A stretch of 34,132 nucleotides of DNA from Gammaproteobacteria bacterium (GCA_018656865.1 JABHYO010000046.1:1-34132); one strand, 5' to 3'. Counted from the first letter of the stretch, positions 1 through 7,734 are shown. The notes: generated by a model from the sequence alone, not told the origin. Translations and numbers: made by a program.

Positions 1-1089
1 TCCAATGTGCTTGCTCTGATGGCATCGCAACTGGCAACCGGGTTATTTCAGCGCGCTATCGTCCAGAGCGGTGCGCTGGAGATTGAATCCATGGAGGATG
101 CGCAGCAGATCGGCAAGAACAGTTACAACGATGACCGACTGTCTTCGCGGGAAATTGCAGCACGCTGGTTGGTCAATACCGGACGTGCCTCTGATAAGGC
201 GAATGCCATCGCCGTACAGGATGAGACGGTGCCGGAAGAGTTGGCATTGTGGCTCCGCAGTCTTTCGCCTCAGGAGATGTACAGCATCTTCGATACCGGG
301 TTTGCCGGCATGATCAGGATGCCGATGATTCTGGGTGACGGTTATGTCCTGCCGAAAATGAAAGCGGCGGATGTCTTTGCCGATAGCGCCAACTACGCCA
401 GTGTGCCGGTAATGATCGGCTCTACTCGTGATGAGATGAAGCTATTTATGGCGTTTTCTCCTGAGTACGTAGAGTTCATGGGAAATATAGTCACGGGGAT
501 CAGAGATCTTGATGCCTACAATCGTGATGTGAAATACGGCACCGACATGTGGCGCGCTGAGGGAGTAGATCAGCTGGCGGAACTGATGAGCCAACACAAC
601 CCGGATGTCTATGCCTACCGGTTCGATGCCGATGACTGGCGCAACTTTGGTGTGATTGATCTCAAGGAATTGATTGGTGCAGCACATGCTCTCGAGATTC
701 CGTTTGTATTCGGTTATTTCCCGGCACCGGCCAAAATTGTCTTCCCCGATTCTACGTTCGGTGAGGTTGAGTTATTGTCGAATGCCATGATGTCTTACTG
801 GACCGAGTTTGCTTACCACGGTAAACCGGGCATGGGGCGAAATGGTGAGGAACTTTACTGGGAACCGTGGCGTGACACTTCCCGCGGTGGTCACTACATG
901 ATTCTGGATACTGAACTCGACGGCGGCATCAGAATGACTGAGGAAGTTCTGAGCCTCGATGAGGTTAAGGCGGCTTTCTTTGCTGATTCCAGCCACAAGA
1001 CAAAAGAGGAGCGCTGCCTTTCCTATCGGTCCGCCTTCGTTGGCCGCAATTACGATATGGGTGAATACACATCGCTCGGATGTCAGTAG
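1..1089 (+). CDS. Type B carboxylesterase, C-terminal part (5' end outside window)
   Basis: The frame is open from base 1, so the gene begins upstream of the window. The first residues (SNVLALMASQLATGLFQRAI) match the segment that directly follows the nucleophile elbow GESAG in carboxylesterase/cholinesterase family proteins, so the catalytic serine should lie just outside. The acidic member of the triad is probably the Glu in IGSTRDEMKLF, and the histidine is in GAAHALEIPFVFGYF, a well-conserved block of the family. Such enzymes hydrolyse carboxylic esters, and many are exported; the signal region cannot be checked here. The stop TAG at 1087 lies inside the next gene, which starts at 1080, so the two are probably co-transcribed and translationally coupled. 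The family is clear; the substrate cannot be predicted. Confidence 0.9.
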   Translation, partial: SNVLALMASQLATGLFQRAIVQSGALEIESMEDAQQIGKNSYNDDRLSSREIAARWLVNTGRASDKANAIAVQDETVPEELALWLRSLSPQEMYSIFDTGFAGMIRMPMILGDGYVLPKMKAADVFADSANYASVPVMIGSTRDEMKLFMAFSPEYVEFMGNIVTGIRDLDAYNRDVKYGTDMWRAEGVDQLAELMSQHNPDVYAYRFDADDWRNFGVIDLKELIGAAHALEIPFVFGYFPAPAKIVFPDSTFGEVELLSNAMMSYWTEFAYHGKPGMGRNGEELYWEPWRDTSRGGHYMILDTELDGGIRMTEEVLSLDEVKAAFFADSSHKTKEERCLSYRSAFVGRNYDMGEYTSLGCQ

Positions 1090-1769
1090 GAAGACTTAAC
1101 GATAAGGTTCTTCGGGCAGCAGGATTTACGCTGCAGGGCGTCTTGTCATCCGCTTCTATCGAACTACCCGATCAGGCAGCACGATTTCGCCAGCTTCTGG
1201 TCTTTGCTCACAGCGGAGGGAGATTTTGGCAAAGTGCTGCCGGGCGCATGACCGGTAAGAATCCTCTGGATGAACTCTCGGCAGAACTTGCGCGCGATTT
1301 TATGGCGCGGACAGGGATAGATGATTATGCAGTCTTGTACCCGGGGGATGAATTCGCTTTCGATTTGATTGCACTTGGCCGGGAACTTGGCTGGCATCAT
1401 GACTCGCCCATGGCGATCGGCATTCATCCAATGTTTGGAACCTGGTTTGCTTATCGTGTTGTCATCGCAGCTGATACGGATTTCGACGAATCCGTAGAGG
1501 AGTCCATGCATGCCTGCGAGCACTGTGTTTCGAAGCCCTGTATTGCCGCATGCCCGGCAGGTGCCGTAGGCCAAGATGGGTTTGATCTGAAAGCCTGTTC
1601 CAGCTTCCGCCTGAAGTCAGGCTCACCCTGTGCCAGCAGTTGTATTGCGCGCCTCAGCTGCCCTGTTGGGCAGGATCATCGATACCAGGACTCGCAGGTG
1701 AAGTATCACTATGATATTTCGCTTGCAGCACTGCGCCATCTTGGGGTGTCTGACCACGGCTCATCCTGA
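1080..1769 (+). CDS. Small 4Fe-4S cluster-binding protein (ferredoxin-like)
   Basis: A 229-residue protein beginning with an ATG that overlaps the esterase by 10 nt. The N-terminal 130 residues have no motif I can name with confidence, but IHPMFGTWFAYR is a block I recall from uncharacterised proteobacterial 'ferredoxin' proteins with the same layout. The C-terminal part has one C-x2-C-x4-C-x3-CP cluster motif at Cys146, 149, 154 and 158. Further cysteines follow at 173, 184, 188 and 194, the last in a CPVG motif, enough for a second cluster. The arrangement resembles the C-terminal half of epoxyqueuosine reductase QueG, but the cobalamin-binding domain of that enzyme is absent, so a queG call is not justified. 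The last codons and the TGA stop lie in an inverted-repeat element. A cytoplasmic redox role is inferred. Confidence 0.75.
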   Translation: MSVGRLNDKVLRAAGFTLQGVLSSASIELPDQAARFRQLLVFAHSGGRFWQSAAGRMTGKNPLDELSAELARDFMARTGIDDYAVLYPGDEFAFDLIALGRELGWHHDSPMAIGIHPMFGTWFAYRVVIAADTDFDESVEESMHACEHCVSKPCIAACPAGAVGQDGFDLKACSSFRLKSGSPCASSCIARLSCPVGQDHRYQDSQVKYHYDISLAALRHLGVSDHGSS

Positions 1770-1834
1770 GCGTAGCGAAGGATCTCGTGATGAGATTTTG
1801 TCGTGTGCGACACCGGCTCTACGTTCAGAATGAC
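1761..1834. repeat. Interspersed inverted-repeat element
   Basis: The left arm TCATCCTGAGCGTA (1761-1774) and the reverse complement of the right arm at 1820-1833 (TCATTCTGAACGTA) agree at 12 of 14 positions, so the 74-bp element can fold into a long hairpin on either strand. The core TGAGCGTAGCGAAGGATCT is a sequence I recall as a very common extragenic repeat in many proteobacterial genomes. It lies between the + strand Fe-S gene and the - strand crotonase gene, so it could also act as a bidirectional transcription barrier. It supplies the TGA stop of the Fe-S gene at 1767-1769. No other copy was spotted in this window. Confidence 0.7.
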
Positions 1835-1845
1835 AATGTCGGAAG

Positions 1846-2637
1846 CTAAGTCCCGGTGAAATTTCCGGGCCGCTTTTCGCCAACCGCCTTGACGCCTTCC
1901 TTGTGATCATTCGTTCCCTGCAACCACTTCTGTTCCCGACTTTCGATCGTCGTGACATCGTTGACGGCATCCGCCAGTCCAGGACGCATCTGATCTCTGA
2001 GAGAAAGCAGTGCAAGCGGTGCATTTTCCGCAATCTCCTGGGCAAGTTCGATGGCTGCATCGCGAACATTCTCAACTTCTGTGAAAATGTCACCGAGCCC
2101 CCATTCGAGGGCAGTTTCCCCATTGATGCGACGACCTGTTAGAAATAGCAGATTGGCTCTCTGGGCTCCAACGATACGTTCCAGTGTGTGGGTCAGACCG
2201 AATCCGGGTGTGAACCCCAGCTTGACGAAATTAGCCGTCATGCGCGTTGCCGGGCAGACAATTCTGAAGTCGGCCATCAGCGCCAGGCCAAAGCCGCCAC
2301 CGACTGCCGCACCCTGTACCGCAGCAACAACGGGTTTCTTGCAGCGAAACAGACGCACCGCCTCGTCGTAAAGTGGATTGCGGTCGCTCGCTGTGCGCTT
2401 TTCCAGTTCCGCAGCACGAACATTGGAGCCGAAGTTGGCACCGGCGCAGAAGTGTTTGCCTTCGGCGCAGAGGACAATGGCTCGGATGTCCTTTTCCTCG
2501 TCGATGTCCTCGAAGCATTCGGAAAGATCCTTGATCAGTGCAAGATCAAAGAAATTGTTGGGTGGTCGTTGGATCTCGCACTGTACAACATGGCCATCGA
2601 GTTTTGTGACTGCAACGTCACCGTATTTGTCTTTCAT
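1846..2637 (-). CDS. Enoyl-CoA hydratase/isomerase (crotonase) family protein
   Basis: A 263-residue crotonase-fold protein of normal length for the family. The oxyanion-hole segments are present: FCAGANF at residues 63-69 and AAVGGGFGLAL near 110-120. The residues aligning with the two catalytic glutamates of classical enoyl-CoA hydratase (Glu144 and Glu164 of the rat enzyme) are Gly117 and Phe137 by my alignment, so simple hydration of enoyl-CoA is doubtful. It probably still binds an acyl-CoA and stabilises an enolate, as in isomerases and other crotonase relatives. The start is ATG at 2637, only 6 nt after the dehydrogenase stop, with a purine-rich GGGGGTAA just upstream. The two genes are therefore an operon acting on CoA thioesters in the cytoplasm. 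Confidence 0.88.
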   Translation of the reverse strand: MKDKYGDVAVTKLDGHVVQCEIQRPPNNFFDLALIKDLSECFEDIDEEKDIRAIVLCAEGKHFCAGANFGSNVRAAELEKRTASDRNPLYDEAVRLFRCKKPVVAAVQGAAVGGGFGLALMADFRIVCPATRMTANFVKLGFTPGFGLTHTLERIVGAQRANLLFLTGRRINGETALEWGLGDIFTEVENVRDAAIELAQEIAENAPLALLSLRDQMRPGLADAVNDVTTIESREQKWLQGTNDHKEGVKAVGEKRPGNFTGT

Positions 2638-2643
2638 GGTGGT

Positions 2644-3534
2644 TTACCCCCAGGGTCGATTTGTCGGTTGAATACCCTTTGGCCAACTGTCGAAGTTTTC
2701 GGCAACCTTTTCTCCGATCTCGGCAACTGTCCAGGGACCATCAGTATTGTCTTTCAGACAGACTTCCTGTGCCTGCCAGGAAATCAATTGAACATTGTTT
2801 CCCGCCACCATAAAGGTTCGGCCGGTAACGTCTTTAGCGTCGTCGGAACCCAGCCAGACGACTAGCGGAGAAACCTTGTCCGGCGACAGCTGTTCTTCCA
2901 TGTTCTGACCTTCAGGGAAAATATCTTCGGTCATACGTGACCAGGCTGCAGGTGCGAGTATATTGACTCGAATGCCGTACTTCATACCTTCCTGGAAGAG
3001 ACAACGGGCAAAGCCAGCGATACCTGCTTTGGCAGCGCCGTAGTTGGTTTGTCCGAAGTTACCGAGCAGGCCTGATGTGGAGGAGGTCATTACGATGCTC
3101 CCTCCTGTCTCCTGGGTAAGCATCTGATTATATGCAGCTTTGACGGTTAGGTAGGTACCGCGCAGGTGAACATTGATGACCGCATCCCACATGGCGTTGT
3201 CCATGTTCTTAAAGGACTTGTCTCGCAGAATACCGGCGTTGGCGATAAAGAAATCGAGCTTGCCGAAGTTGTCGACGGCAGTTTTCACCATGCTGTCGGC
3301 ATCTTCCTCTACGGTGACATTGCCGTAGTGAGCAACAGCGGTGCCCCCGGCTGCCTTGATATCCTCGACGACCTGATCGGCCATTTCTGAGCCGGCTCCG
3401 CTACCGTCTCGTGAGCCTCCGAGATCGTTGACAACGACCAGGGCGCCTTCCTGAGCCAGCAGTTTTGCGTGGCATTCACCGAGGCCGCCACCGGCGCCGG
3501 TAACGATAGCGACTTTTCCGTCCAGCATTCCCAT
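2644..3534 (-). CDS. Short-chain dehydrogenase, similar to the dehydrogenase domain of multifunctional enzyme 2 (HSD17B4)
   Basis: A 296-residue SDR. The nucleotide-binding motif TGAGGGLG is at residues 12-19, NAG at 99-101, and the catalytic set is Ser151/152, Tyr165 and Lys169 in NYGAAK. ALVVVNDLGG, NAGILRDKSF, GNFGQTNYGAAK and SRMTEDIFPE are blocks I recall from peroxisomal MFE-2 (17-beta-hydroxysteroid dehydrogenase 4), which oxidises (3R)-hydroxyacyl-CoA with NAD+. A hydroxyacyl-CoA or related branched or steroid-type substrate is therefore likely. Unlike MFE-2 there is no fused hydratase or SCP2 domain. The start is well set by GGAGGA seven bases upstream of ATG 3534. It is followed after 6 nt by the crotonase gene, with which it probably forms a catabolic pair. 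Confidence 0.9.
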   Translation of the reverse strand: MGMLDGKVAIVTGAGGGLGECHAKLLAQEGALVVVNDLGGSRDGSGAGSEMADQVVEDIKAAGGTAVAHYGNVTVEEDADSMVKTAVDNFGKLDFFIANAGILRDKSFKNMDNAMWDAVINVHLRGTYLTVKAAYNQMLTQETGGSIVMTSSTSGLLGNFGQTNYGAAKAGIAGFARCLFQEGMKYGIRVNILAPAAWSRMTEDIFPEGQNMEEQLSPDKVSPLVVWLGSDDAKDVTGRTFMVAGNNVQLISWQAQEVCLKDNTDGPWTVAEIGEKVAENFDSWPKGIQPTNRPWG

Positions 3535-3540
3535 GATTTG

Positions 3541-3546
3541 TTCCTC
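3541..3546 (-). promoter_or_regulatory. Strong Shine-Dalgarno site of the short-chain dehydrogenase
   Basis: On the - strand GGAGGA stands 7 nt before the ATG at 3534-3532. It fixes the start of the dehydrogenase and is among the best ribosome-binding sites seen in the window. Confidence 0.75.
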
Positions 3547-3650
3547 CAGAGTATAAAAGGGGTAAAAAAAGAGGTCGAAAGTAAATCATATTGCCCTGCA
3601 CAAAACCAGATACGACGGAGGTAAGACAGATTGGCCGGGTACGATGCTTG

Positions 3651-3827
3651 GTCGTCCATAGAGAGCCTTCAGCGTTACTCGGCCCTAAGGTCATGAGACC
3701 TGAAAAGGTTGGTGGGGTTTTATTGTCTAGTCGTCGTCCATAGAGAGCCTTCAGCATTACTCGGCTCTAAGGTCATGGGACCTGAAACAGGTTGGTAGGG
3801 TTTTATTGTCTAGTCGTCGTCCATAGA
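3651..3827 (-). repeat. 82-83 bp tandem direct repeat including the 3' end of the metallo-hydrolase gene
   Basis: Copy 1 is 3651-3732 and copy 2 is 3733-3815. They differ by four substitutions and one inserted base. A third 12-bp start of the unit, 3816-3827, is the end of the metallo-hydrolase coding sequence. Read on the - strand, each unit begins with the last codons of that gene (ATG GAC GAC, then GAC TAG in the copies that keep the boundary). It then has ACAATAAAACCC and a segment with small hairpins; in copy 2 these are AGGTC/GACCT at 3770-3783 and ACCTG/CAGGT at 3780-3792. The repeat fills most of the 275-bp gap between the metallo-hydrolase and dehydrogenase genes; 3547-3650 shows nothing else I can name. 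The hairpins could end or attenuate transcription, but there is no clear U-tract. Confidence 0.9.
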
Positions 3828-4661
3828 AAAACTGTACAGATGCCCTTCCTTAGCCCAACTGTGAAATCCCGCTTTCCGGGCCTGTGCCCGAAAATCCTGC
3901 CAGTTGTCCCCGTAGTGCATCAGGATAATTTTTTTTCTGAGCTTCTCAGGCAGTGTTGAAAGTTCTTCGAGCGAGGCGTGTACACCGGCGGTGAATAACT
4001 GGCAATCATGGAAGATGACCTCGAAGTTAAACTTCTGATCGAGGGAAAACAGCAGATCAGGGTCGAAGCGGGTATCCGAGGTGAAGAAGATCCTGTCATC
4101 AATAATGATGCCGCAGCTCCAGGCGCATTGTTTCCAGGATGTCGCGCTGTCCGGAAAGTGCATTGTCCTTGGCATCTTGATATTGATATTGCCGACCTGT
4201 GTTTCGAATGTTTCCCTGGGGTAGTGCTTCAGTTTCCGGGGTCGGACCGTGTTCCAGAGATCTTTGAATGTGAGGGGCGTTTTTTCTGAAAGCTCGCTAC
4301 CGCCACGTAGGCTCTGTTCCCACAGAATCTTCTCGTAAGCCCTGGTAATGAACATTGTTGGTTTTTGCTGAAAAACGTAGCGATAAAACAACTGTACTTC
4401 TTCCAGCCCACCGATGTGATCCGCATGACTGTGTGTGATCAGGTAGTTCTTGATCTGCGCGATGGAAACGCCCACATCAAACAAGGCCTGTGAGCATTTG
4501 GTCCCGCAGTCGACAAGCAGGTGGTCATCACCCTTGCTGATAAGAATGTTGTTTTGATTCAGGGTCTTTGCAAAGGCGGAACCGCAACCGATGAAGTAGA
4601 GCGACAGATCTCCGCTGGTTGTCAGGTTAACGTGCTTCAGCTTTCTGCTGGAAACTTTCAT
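3810..4661 (-). CDS. Metallo-beta-lactamase-fold hydrolase (RNase Z / phosphodiesterase-like branch)
   Basis: A 283-residue protein with a complete two-metal site: THSHADHIGG (His77, His79, Asp81, His82), His168 in RTMHFPDS, Asp196 in TSDTRFD and His249 in LMHYGD. FIGCGSAFAKTLNQNN near the N-terminus and FHDC after the bridging aspartate recall the RNase Z/ElaC-like and PqsE-like groups, which hydrolyse phosphodiesters or thioesters. No long exosite arm of tRNase Z is obvious, so I do not call it rnz. There is no signal peptide, so it is cytoplasmic. ATG 4661 has CAGGAAT just upstream. It lies 71 nt after the alpha/beta hydrolase on the same strand. Its end, SMDDD-stop, is part of the duplicated unit downstream. 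Confidence 0.82.
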   Translation of the reverse strand: MKVSSRKLKHVNLTTSGDLSLYFIGCGSAFAKTLNQNNILISKGDDHLLVDCGTKCSQALFDVGVSIAQIKNYLITHSHADHIGGLEEVQLFYRYVFQQKPTMFITRAYEKILWEQSLRGGSELSEKTPLTFKDLWNTVRPRKLKHYPRETFETQVGNINIKMPRTMHFPDSATSWKQCAWSCGIIIDDRIFFTSDTRFDPDLLFSLDQKFNFEVIFHDCQLFTAGVHASLEELSTLPEKLRKKIILMHYGDNWQDFRAQARKAGFHSWAKEGHLYSFSMDDD

Positions 4662-4732
4662 ATTCCTGCCTCTGAAGCTAGTTTAACCGATTGTTCTGAG
4701 CCACCCAACGATTCTTGTAGAGATTAAATATG

Positions 4733-5719
4733 TCATCCGGGTTGTTCAGGGTCGGGAAGGTTGTCGAGGTCCAGGGATTGCAGAAACCTAATAAGATCGT
4801 TAGCAGATTGTTCTGGAGTTTCTTCCATCGGCATATGCCCCACATTGTCGTAGTAGGCGGTTTTAGCAAAGGGTATAAGTTCTTTGAAGCGCCCTGCATG
4901 CTTAAAGGGCATCAGTCTGTCGGCTTTTCCCCACATGATGAGAGTGGGGACGTTGATTTGTGAGAGGTCAGGTTTTTCATCGGTGAACTCTTGTGCAAAA
5001 CGGATCATCGTTGCCCTGCGTGTACCGGCTCGCATATTGAGGTCGTAGTAACGCATGATCAGGTCGTCGTTGATCATCGCGGCATTGTTATAGGCCACTT
5101 TTACTCCCTGTACCGTCATATAGTAAGGGTCCAGTCTCTCAGCGATGGTGCGAAACCAAGGTCTGCGAAGCAGGCTAAAGGCCAGAACGTCGTTGCCGGA
5201 GTCCTCTTCTATATTCCAGGCGGCCGGGCTTCCTGAATCGATGAGAATAAGGCCGTCCAGTCGTTCTGAGTGGGATAGGGCAAAACGCCAGGCAACGCCA
5301 CCGCCCATGGAGTTTCCGGCGAGAATGAAAGAATCAACACCAAGGTGTGAAGTCAGAGACTCGATGACGGCGATGTAGGAATCATGGTTGTACTGATCGG
5401 CGGGAACTTCACCGGTGAGACCGTGCCCCGGCAGATCCAAACTGATAACCCGATAGTCTGCGCTCAAACGAGCCACCCAGGGTTCCCATGTATGCAGGGA
5501 GGCATTGGATCCATGCAGGAGTACGATCGTGTTGTTTCGTCGATTACCCTCGTCACGATAGTGGATTCGACCACTATCTCCCAGATCCAGATACTGCGAT
5601 GCGGGGCTTAGATAACGTGCATCGATGACGTCTTTGGGAATATCAGCCTCATATAGCAGGAAAAAGGCAGTGATGAGAACAAAAGCCAGGAAGACCCCAA
5701 GAAATTTCAATACTTTCAT
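4733..5719 (-). CDS. Membrane-anchored alpha/beta hydrolase
   Basis: A 328-residue protein. Residues 3-23 form one hydrophobic segment after a short basic start (MKVLKF), either a signal anchor or an uncleaved signal peptide, so the catalytic domain probably faces the periplasm. The alpha/beta hydrolase set is complete: oxyanion segment LLHGSNAS at 67-74, nucleophile Ser137 in GNSMGGG, Asp267 in WGKADRLMPF and His295 in NVGHMPMEE. The fold is that of esterases, lipases, haloalkane dehalogenases and C-C bond hydrolases, and the substrate cannot be told. It is the first gene of a - strand series with the metallo-hydrolase and perhaps the SDR/crotonase pair, and is divergent from the SnoaL-like gene. 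Confidence 0.87.
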   Translation of the reverse strand: MKVLKFLGVFLAFVLITAFFLLYEADIPKDVIDARYLSPASQYLDLGDSGRIHYRDEGNRRNNTIVLLHGSNASLHTWEPWVARLSADYRVISLDLPGHGLTGEVPADQYNHDSYIAVIESLTSHLGVDSFILAGNSMGGGVAWRFALSHSERLDGLILIDSGSPAAWNIEEDSGNDVLAFSLLRRPWFRTIAERLDPYYMTVQGVKVAYNNAAMINDDLIMRYYDLNMRAGTRRATMIRFAQEFTDEKPDLSQINVPTLIMWGKADRLMPFKHAGRFKELIPFAKTAYYDNVGHMPMEETPEQSANDLIRFLQSLDLDNLPDPEQPG

Positions 5720-5795
5720 TGCCTTATGCCGCGTTGAGCTGACCCTATAAGCATACCCGAAGCGGATTTAGAGCTAAAGAAGGCGCCAAATTGTC

Positions 5796-5823
5796 TTGTA
5801 GTTCGAGAATCCACGGGTAATAT
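5796..5823 (+). promoter_or_regulatory. Possible sigma-70 promoter of the SnoaL-like gene
   Basis: TTGTAG (5796-5801), a 16-bp spacer and TAATAT (5818-5823) form a plausible -35/-10 pair. Transcription would start near 5830, which fits the GTG start at 5854 but not the farther TTG at 5824. Weak pattern evidence only. Confidence 0.3.
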
Positions 5824-5853
5824 TTGCCCCCCGTTCTCAAGGAATTGCGTGTT

Positions 5854-6273
5854 GTGGCTCCCGCACTGGCAAGAGTCCGAGAAGAAGACGAAGCCGTAAG
5901 AAACCTTATTCTCGAAGCGCTCGATATCATTCGATCAGATGATTTTGATCGGTATTTTGACCTTTTTACCGACGACGCCGTTTGGATGATGCCATCCAGT
6001 TTTAAAGATGTGCATCAGGATGAAGCACGGACATTTTACCGTTTCACACGCAAGTTCAAGTTCGATCAGGAAACCGCTGTTGATGAAGTCGTCGTCTCAG
6101 ACGACTGGGCCTTCGTCAGGGTTAGCTTTGATGGATATCTCAGGCCCAAGATCGACGACGGTTCACCTCCACTCAGATCTGTCAGTCGGCATGTCTGGAT
6201 TCTGGAGAGACAGACTGACGGTAACTGGAAGATTGCCCGGGATATTTGGAACACGCCAAAAATTACCGGCTAG
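5854..6273 (+). CDS. SnoaL/NTF2-like protein
   Basis: About 139 residues with the layout of a SnoaL/NTF2-like cone: a first helix (AVRNLILEALDIIRSDDFD), then YFDLFTDDAVWMMPSS, an antiparallel sheet with VSDDWAFVRVSFDGYL, and a closing HVWILERQTDGNWKIARDIWN strand pair typical of the family. Such proteins are isomerases, dehydratases, cyclases or ligand-binding proteins, and this sequence does not say which. The longest frame starts with TTG at 5824, but GTG 5854 is preceded by AAGGA at 5839-5843 with 10-nt spacing, so I place the start there. It converges with the MFS gene; the hairpin at 6301 lies between the two. Confidence 0.8.
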   Translation: MAPALARVREEDEAVRNLILEALDIIRSDDFDRYFDLFTDDAVWMMPSSFKDVHQDEARTFYRFTRKFKFDQETAVDEVVVSDDWAFVRVSFDGYLRPKIDDGSPPLRSVSRHVWILERQTDGNWKIARDIWNTPKITG

Positions 6274-6300
6274 CCATTTTCGATAGACAACGAGTTGTGA

Positions 6301-6317
6301 CAACCTGTTCCAGGTTG
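6301..6317. terminator. Hairpin between convergent genes, possible bidirectional terminator
   Basis: CAACCTG, loop TTC and CAGGTTG make a perfect 7-bp stem lying 27 nt after the SnoaL-like stop and 3 nt after the MFS stop on the other strand. There is no U-tract on either side, so termination strength is uncertain. Confidence 0.5.
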
Positions 6318-6320
6318 ACT

Positions 6321-7565
6321 CTAACCCCCTGTCAGTTTCTTACCATCGAGGTTCAGTAAATCCCGCTGCGTGCTGACGATCCAGAGTAGATAAACCAGTA
6401 CTATGGTTGTGCTGATGGACAGGGCAGCGGAAGGATTGCTCCAGTTGGCGATAGCACCTGTAAACAGCGCACCGAGAGGTAAGACATTGTAGGTGATGGC
6501 GTGAAAACCCATCACCCTCCCTCGCAGGTTGTCAGGCACCTCCAGTTGCATAATGCTGGTCGAAGTTACCATGAATATTGAGCTGAATATCGACGCCGTG
6601 AAGATGGTCGCCAGCGCCTGATAGAAAGCACTTTCGTGATCCGCCCAGCATACAATCGCAAACAGATAAACGAACCCGCAGAAGATAATCGCGGAAAAAA
6701 GCATTGCCCGGCCGAGCCAATGCGAACTCTGCAGACTGCTGGATATGATTGTTCCTGTCACCGCGCCGATACCAGTAACTGAAAGCAGGTAGCCGAATCC
6801 GCGTTCGTCAACATCGAGCATGTCGGCAAATGCCGGCATCAATTGCATGTATGAACTGGCAAAGAAAAAAAGCGCGTATGAGAGAGAGATCAGCACCAGA
6901 AAGGTCGGCTGCGCAAGGATGAATTGAATGCCCTCGGCTATCTGATGAAGGGTCGATTGTTTCGCCGCGACGATGTTTGCTTTGACCTTCAGTCCCAAAA
7001 GGACCAGAAACATGAAAAAGAAACCAGTGCTGCAGAGAACAAACAGCAACCAGGTATCTGCAACGGCGATGATGATGCCACCGAATGCCGGCATCACCAT
7101 TCGGGTGGCTTGCCAGATTACCGTGGTCAGAGCAACGGCGCTCATCATGTCGGCCCGTTCGATGAGTGAGGGGAAAATGGCCTGTCTTACGGGCCAGTCG
7201 AAGCCGGTAATGACGGAAATTGCGGCGGTAATGGCAATGACGTGCCAGACTTCCACAATCTCGGTGAAATCGAGGAAGGCGAGCAGGCCCAACAAGGTAG
7301 ACGTCGACAACGAAGTAACAATGAGGACCATCCGTTTGTCGAGCCGGTCAGCCAGCGCGCCGCCAAACAGGGTAAGGATAATGGCAGGCATACCCGCAGC
7401 AGCACCAAGATAGCCGAGCGTCAATGAACTGCCGGACAATTCATAAATTAACCAACCGAGCCCCATGACCTGAAGCTGGGTTGCGCCGACCGATGTAAAA
7501 GAACCCAGCCAGTATTTCAGGAACTGGGGGTGGCGCAATGCGCTCAACTGGCCGGAAAATTGCAC
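6321..7565 (-). CDS. MFS transporter, drug/siderophore exporter-like (MFS_3 / EntS-type)
   Basis: About 414 residues with a dozen hydrophobic segments. The family start LRHPQFLKYWLGSFTSVGATQLQVMGLGWLIYELSGS and the loop 2-3 motif GGALADRLDKRMVL are typical of the MFS_3 (EntS-like) proton-driven exporters in the inner membrane; the cargo is unknown. The same frame is open upstream to an ATG at 7700, but that extra stretch (CRYPSRESLALPQC and on) is not transporter-like and runs into the promoter of the divergent kinase gene. GTG 7565 gives the usual length; ATG 7613 is another possibility, although its AAGGA lies directly against the start. The two-component system transcribed away from it may control it, but the sequence does not prove this. 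Confidence 0.85.
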   Translation of the reverse strand: MQFSGQLSALRHPQFLKYWLGSFTSVGATQLQVMGLGWLIYELSGSSLTLGYLGAAAGMPAIILTLFGGALADRLDKRMVLIVTSLSTSTLLGLLAFLDFTEIVEVWHVIAITAAISVITGFDWPVRQAIFPSLIERADMMSAVALTTVIWQATRMVMPAFGGIIIAVADTWLLFVLCSTGFFFMFLVLLGLKVKANIVAAKQSTLHQIAEGIQFILAQPTFLVLISLSYALFFFASSYMQLMPAFADMLDVDERGFGYLLSVTGIGAVTGTIISSSLQSSHWLGRAMLFSAIIFCGFVYLFAIVCWADHESAFYQALATIFTASIFSSIFMVTSTSIMQLEVPDNLRGRVMGFHAITYNVLPLGALFTGAIANWSNPSAALSISTTIVLVYLLWIVSTQRDLLNLDGKKLTGG

Positions 7566-7701
7566 ATCATGGATCTCGAATCGCGAAGCGGGACTATAAC
7601 AGAGGCACGTCATTCCTTGAATTGAGCGGGCACCATGCGCACACTGCGGCAAAGCGAGTGATTCTCGGGACGGATATCGGCAGTAAGCAATTTGATGCAT
7701 C

Positions 7702-7707
7702 TATAAT
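7702..7707 (+). promoter_or_regulatory. Perfect -10 hexamer upstream of the sensor kinase gene
   Basis: TATAAT at 7702-7707 matches the sigma-70 -10 consensus, with transcription expected near 7713-7715. No good -35 hexamer was seen at the usual distance, suggesting activator dependence or a chance match. If real, it rules out the TTG at 7711 as the start of the kinase. Confidence 0.35.
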
Positions 7708-7734
7708 AGGTTGTGCAAATCCAGTGAGAACCCA

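Noticed and set aside
1080-1769. Calling the Fe-S protein epoxyqueuosine reductase (queG)
   Set aside because: Only the cysteine-rich part is similar; the protein is too short and lacks the cobalamin-binding region.
2188-2865. A 225-codon + strand frame opposite the crotonase and dehydrogenase genes
   Set aside because: It spans the junction of two well-recognised - strand genes and its translation resembles no protein family.
3651-3815. The tandem repeat as the start of a CRISPR array
   Set aside because: The whole 82-bp unit is repeated without variable spacers, there are only two full copies, and no cas genes are present.
3810-4661. Calling the metallo-hydrolase RNase Z (rnz)
   Set aside because: Metal ligands fit, but no exosite arm could be recognised and other branches of the fold fit equally well.
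6321-7700. The full 459-codon frame of the MFS gene starting at ATG 7700
   Set aside because: The first 45 codons are not transporter-like and run into the -10 element of the divergent kinase gene; a start at 7565 or 7613 gives the usual family length.
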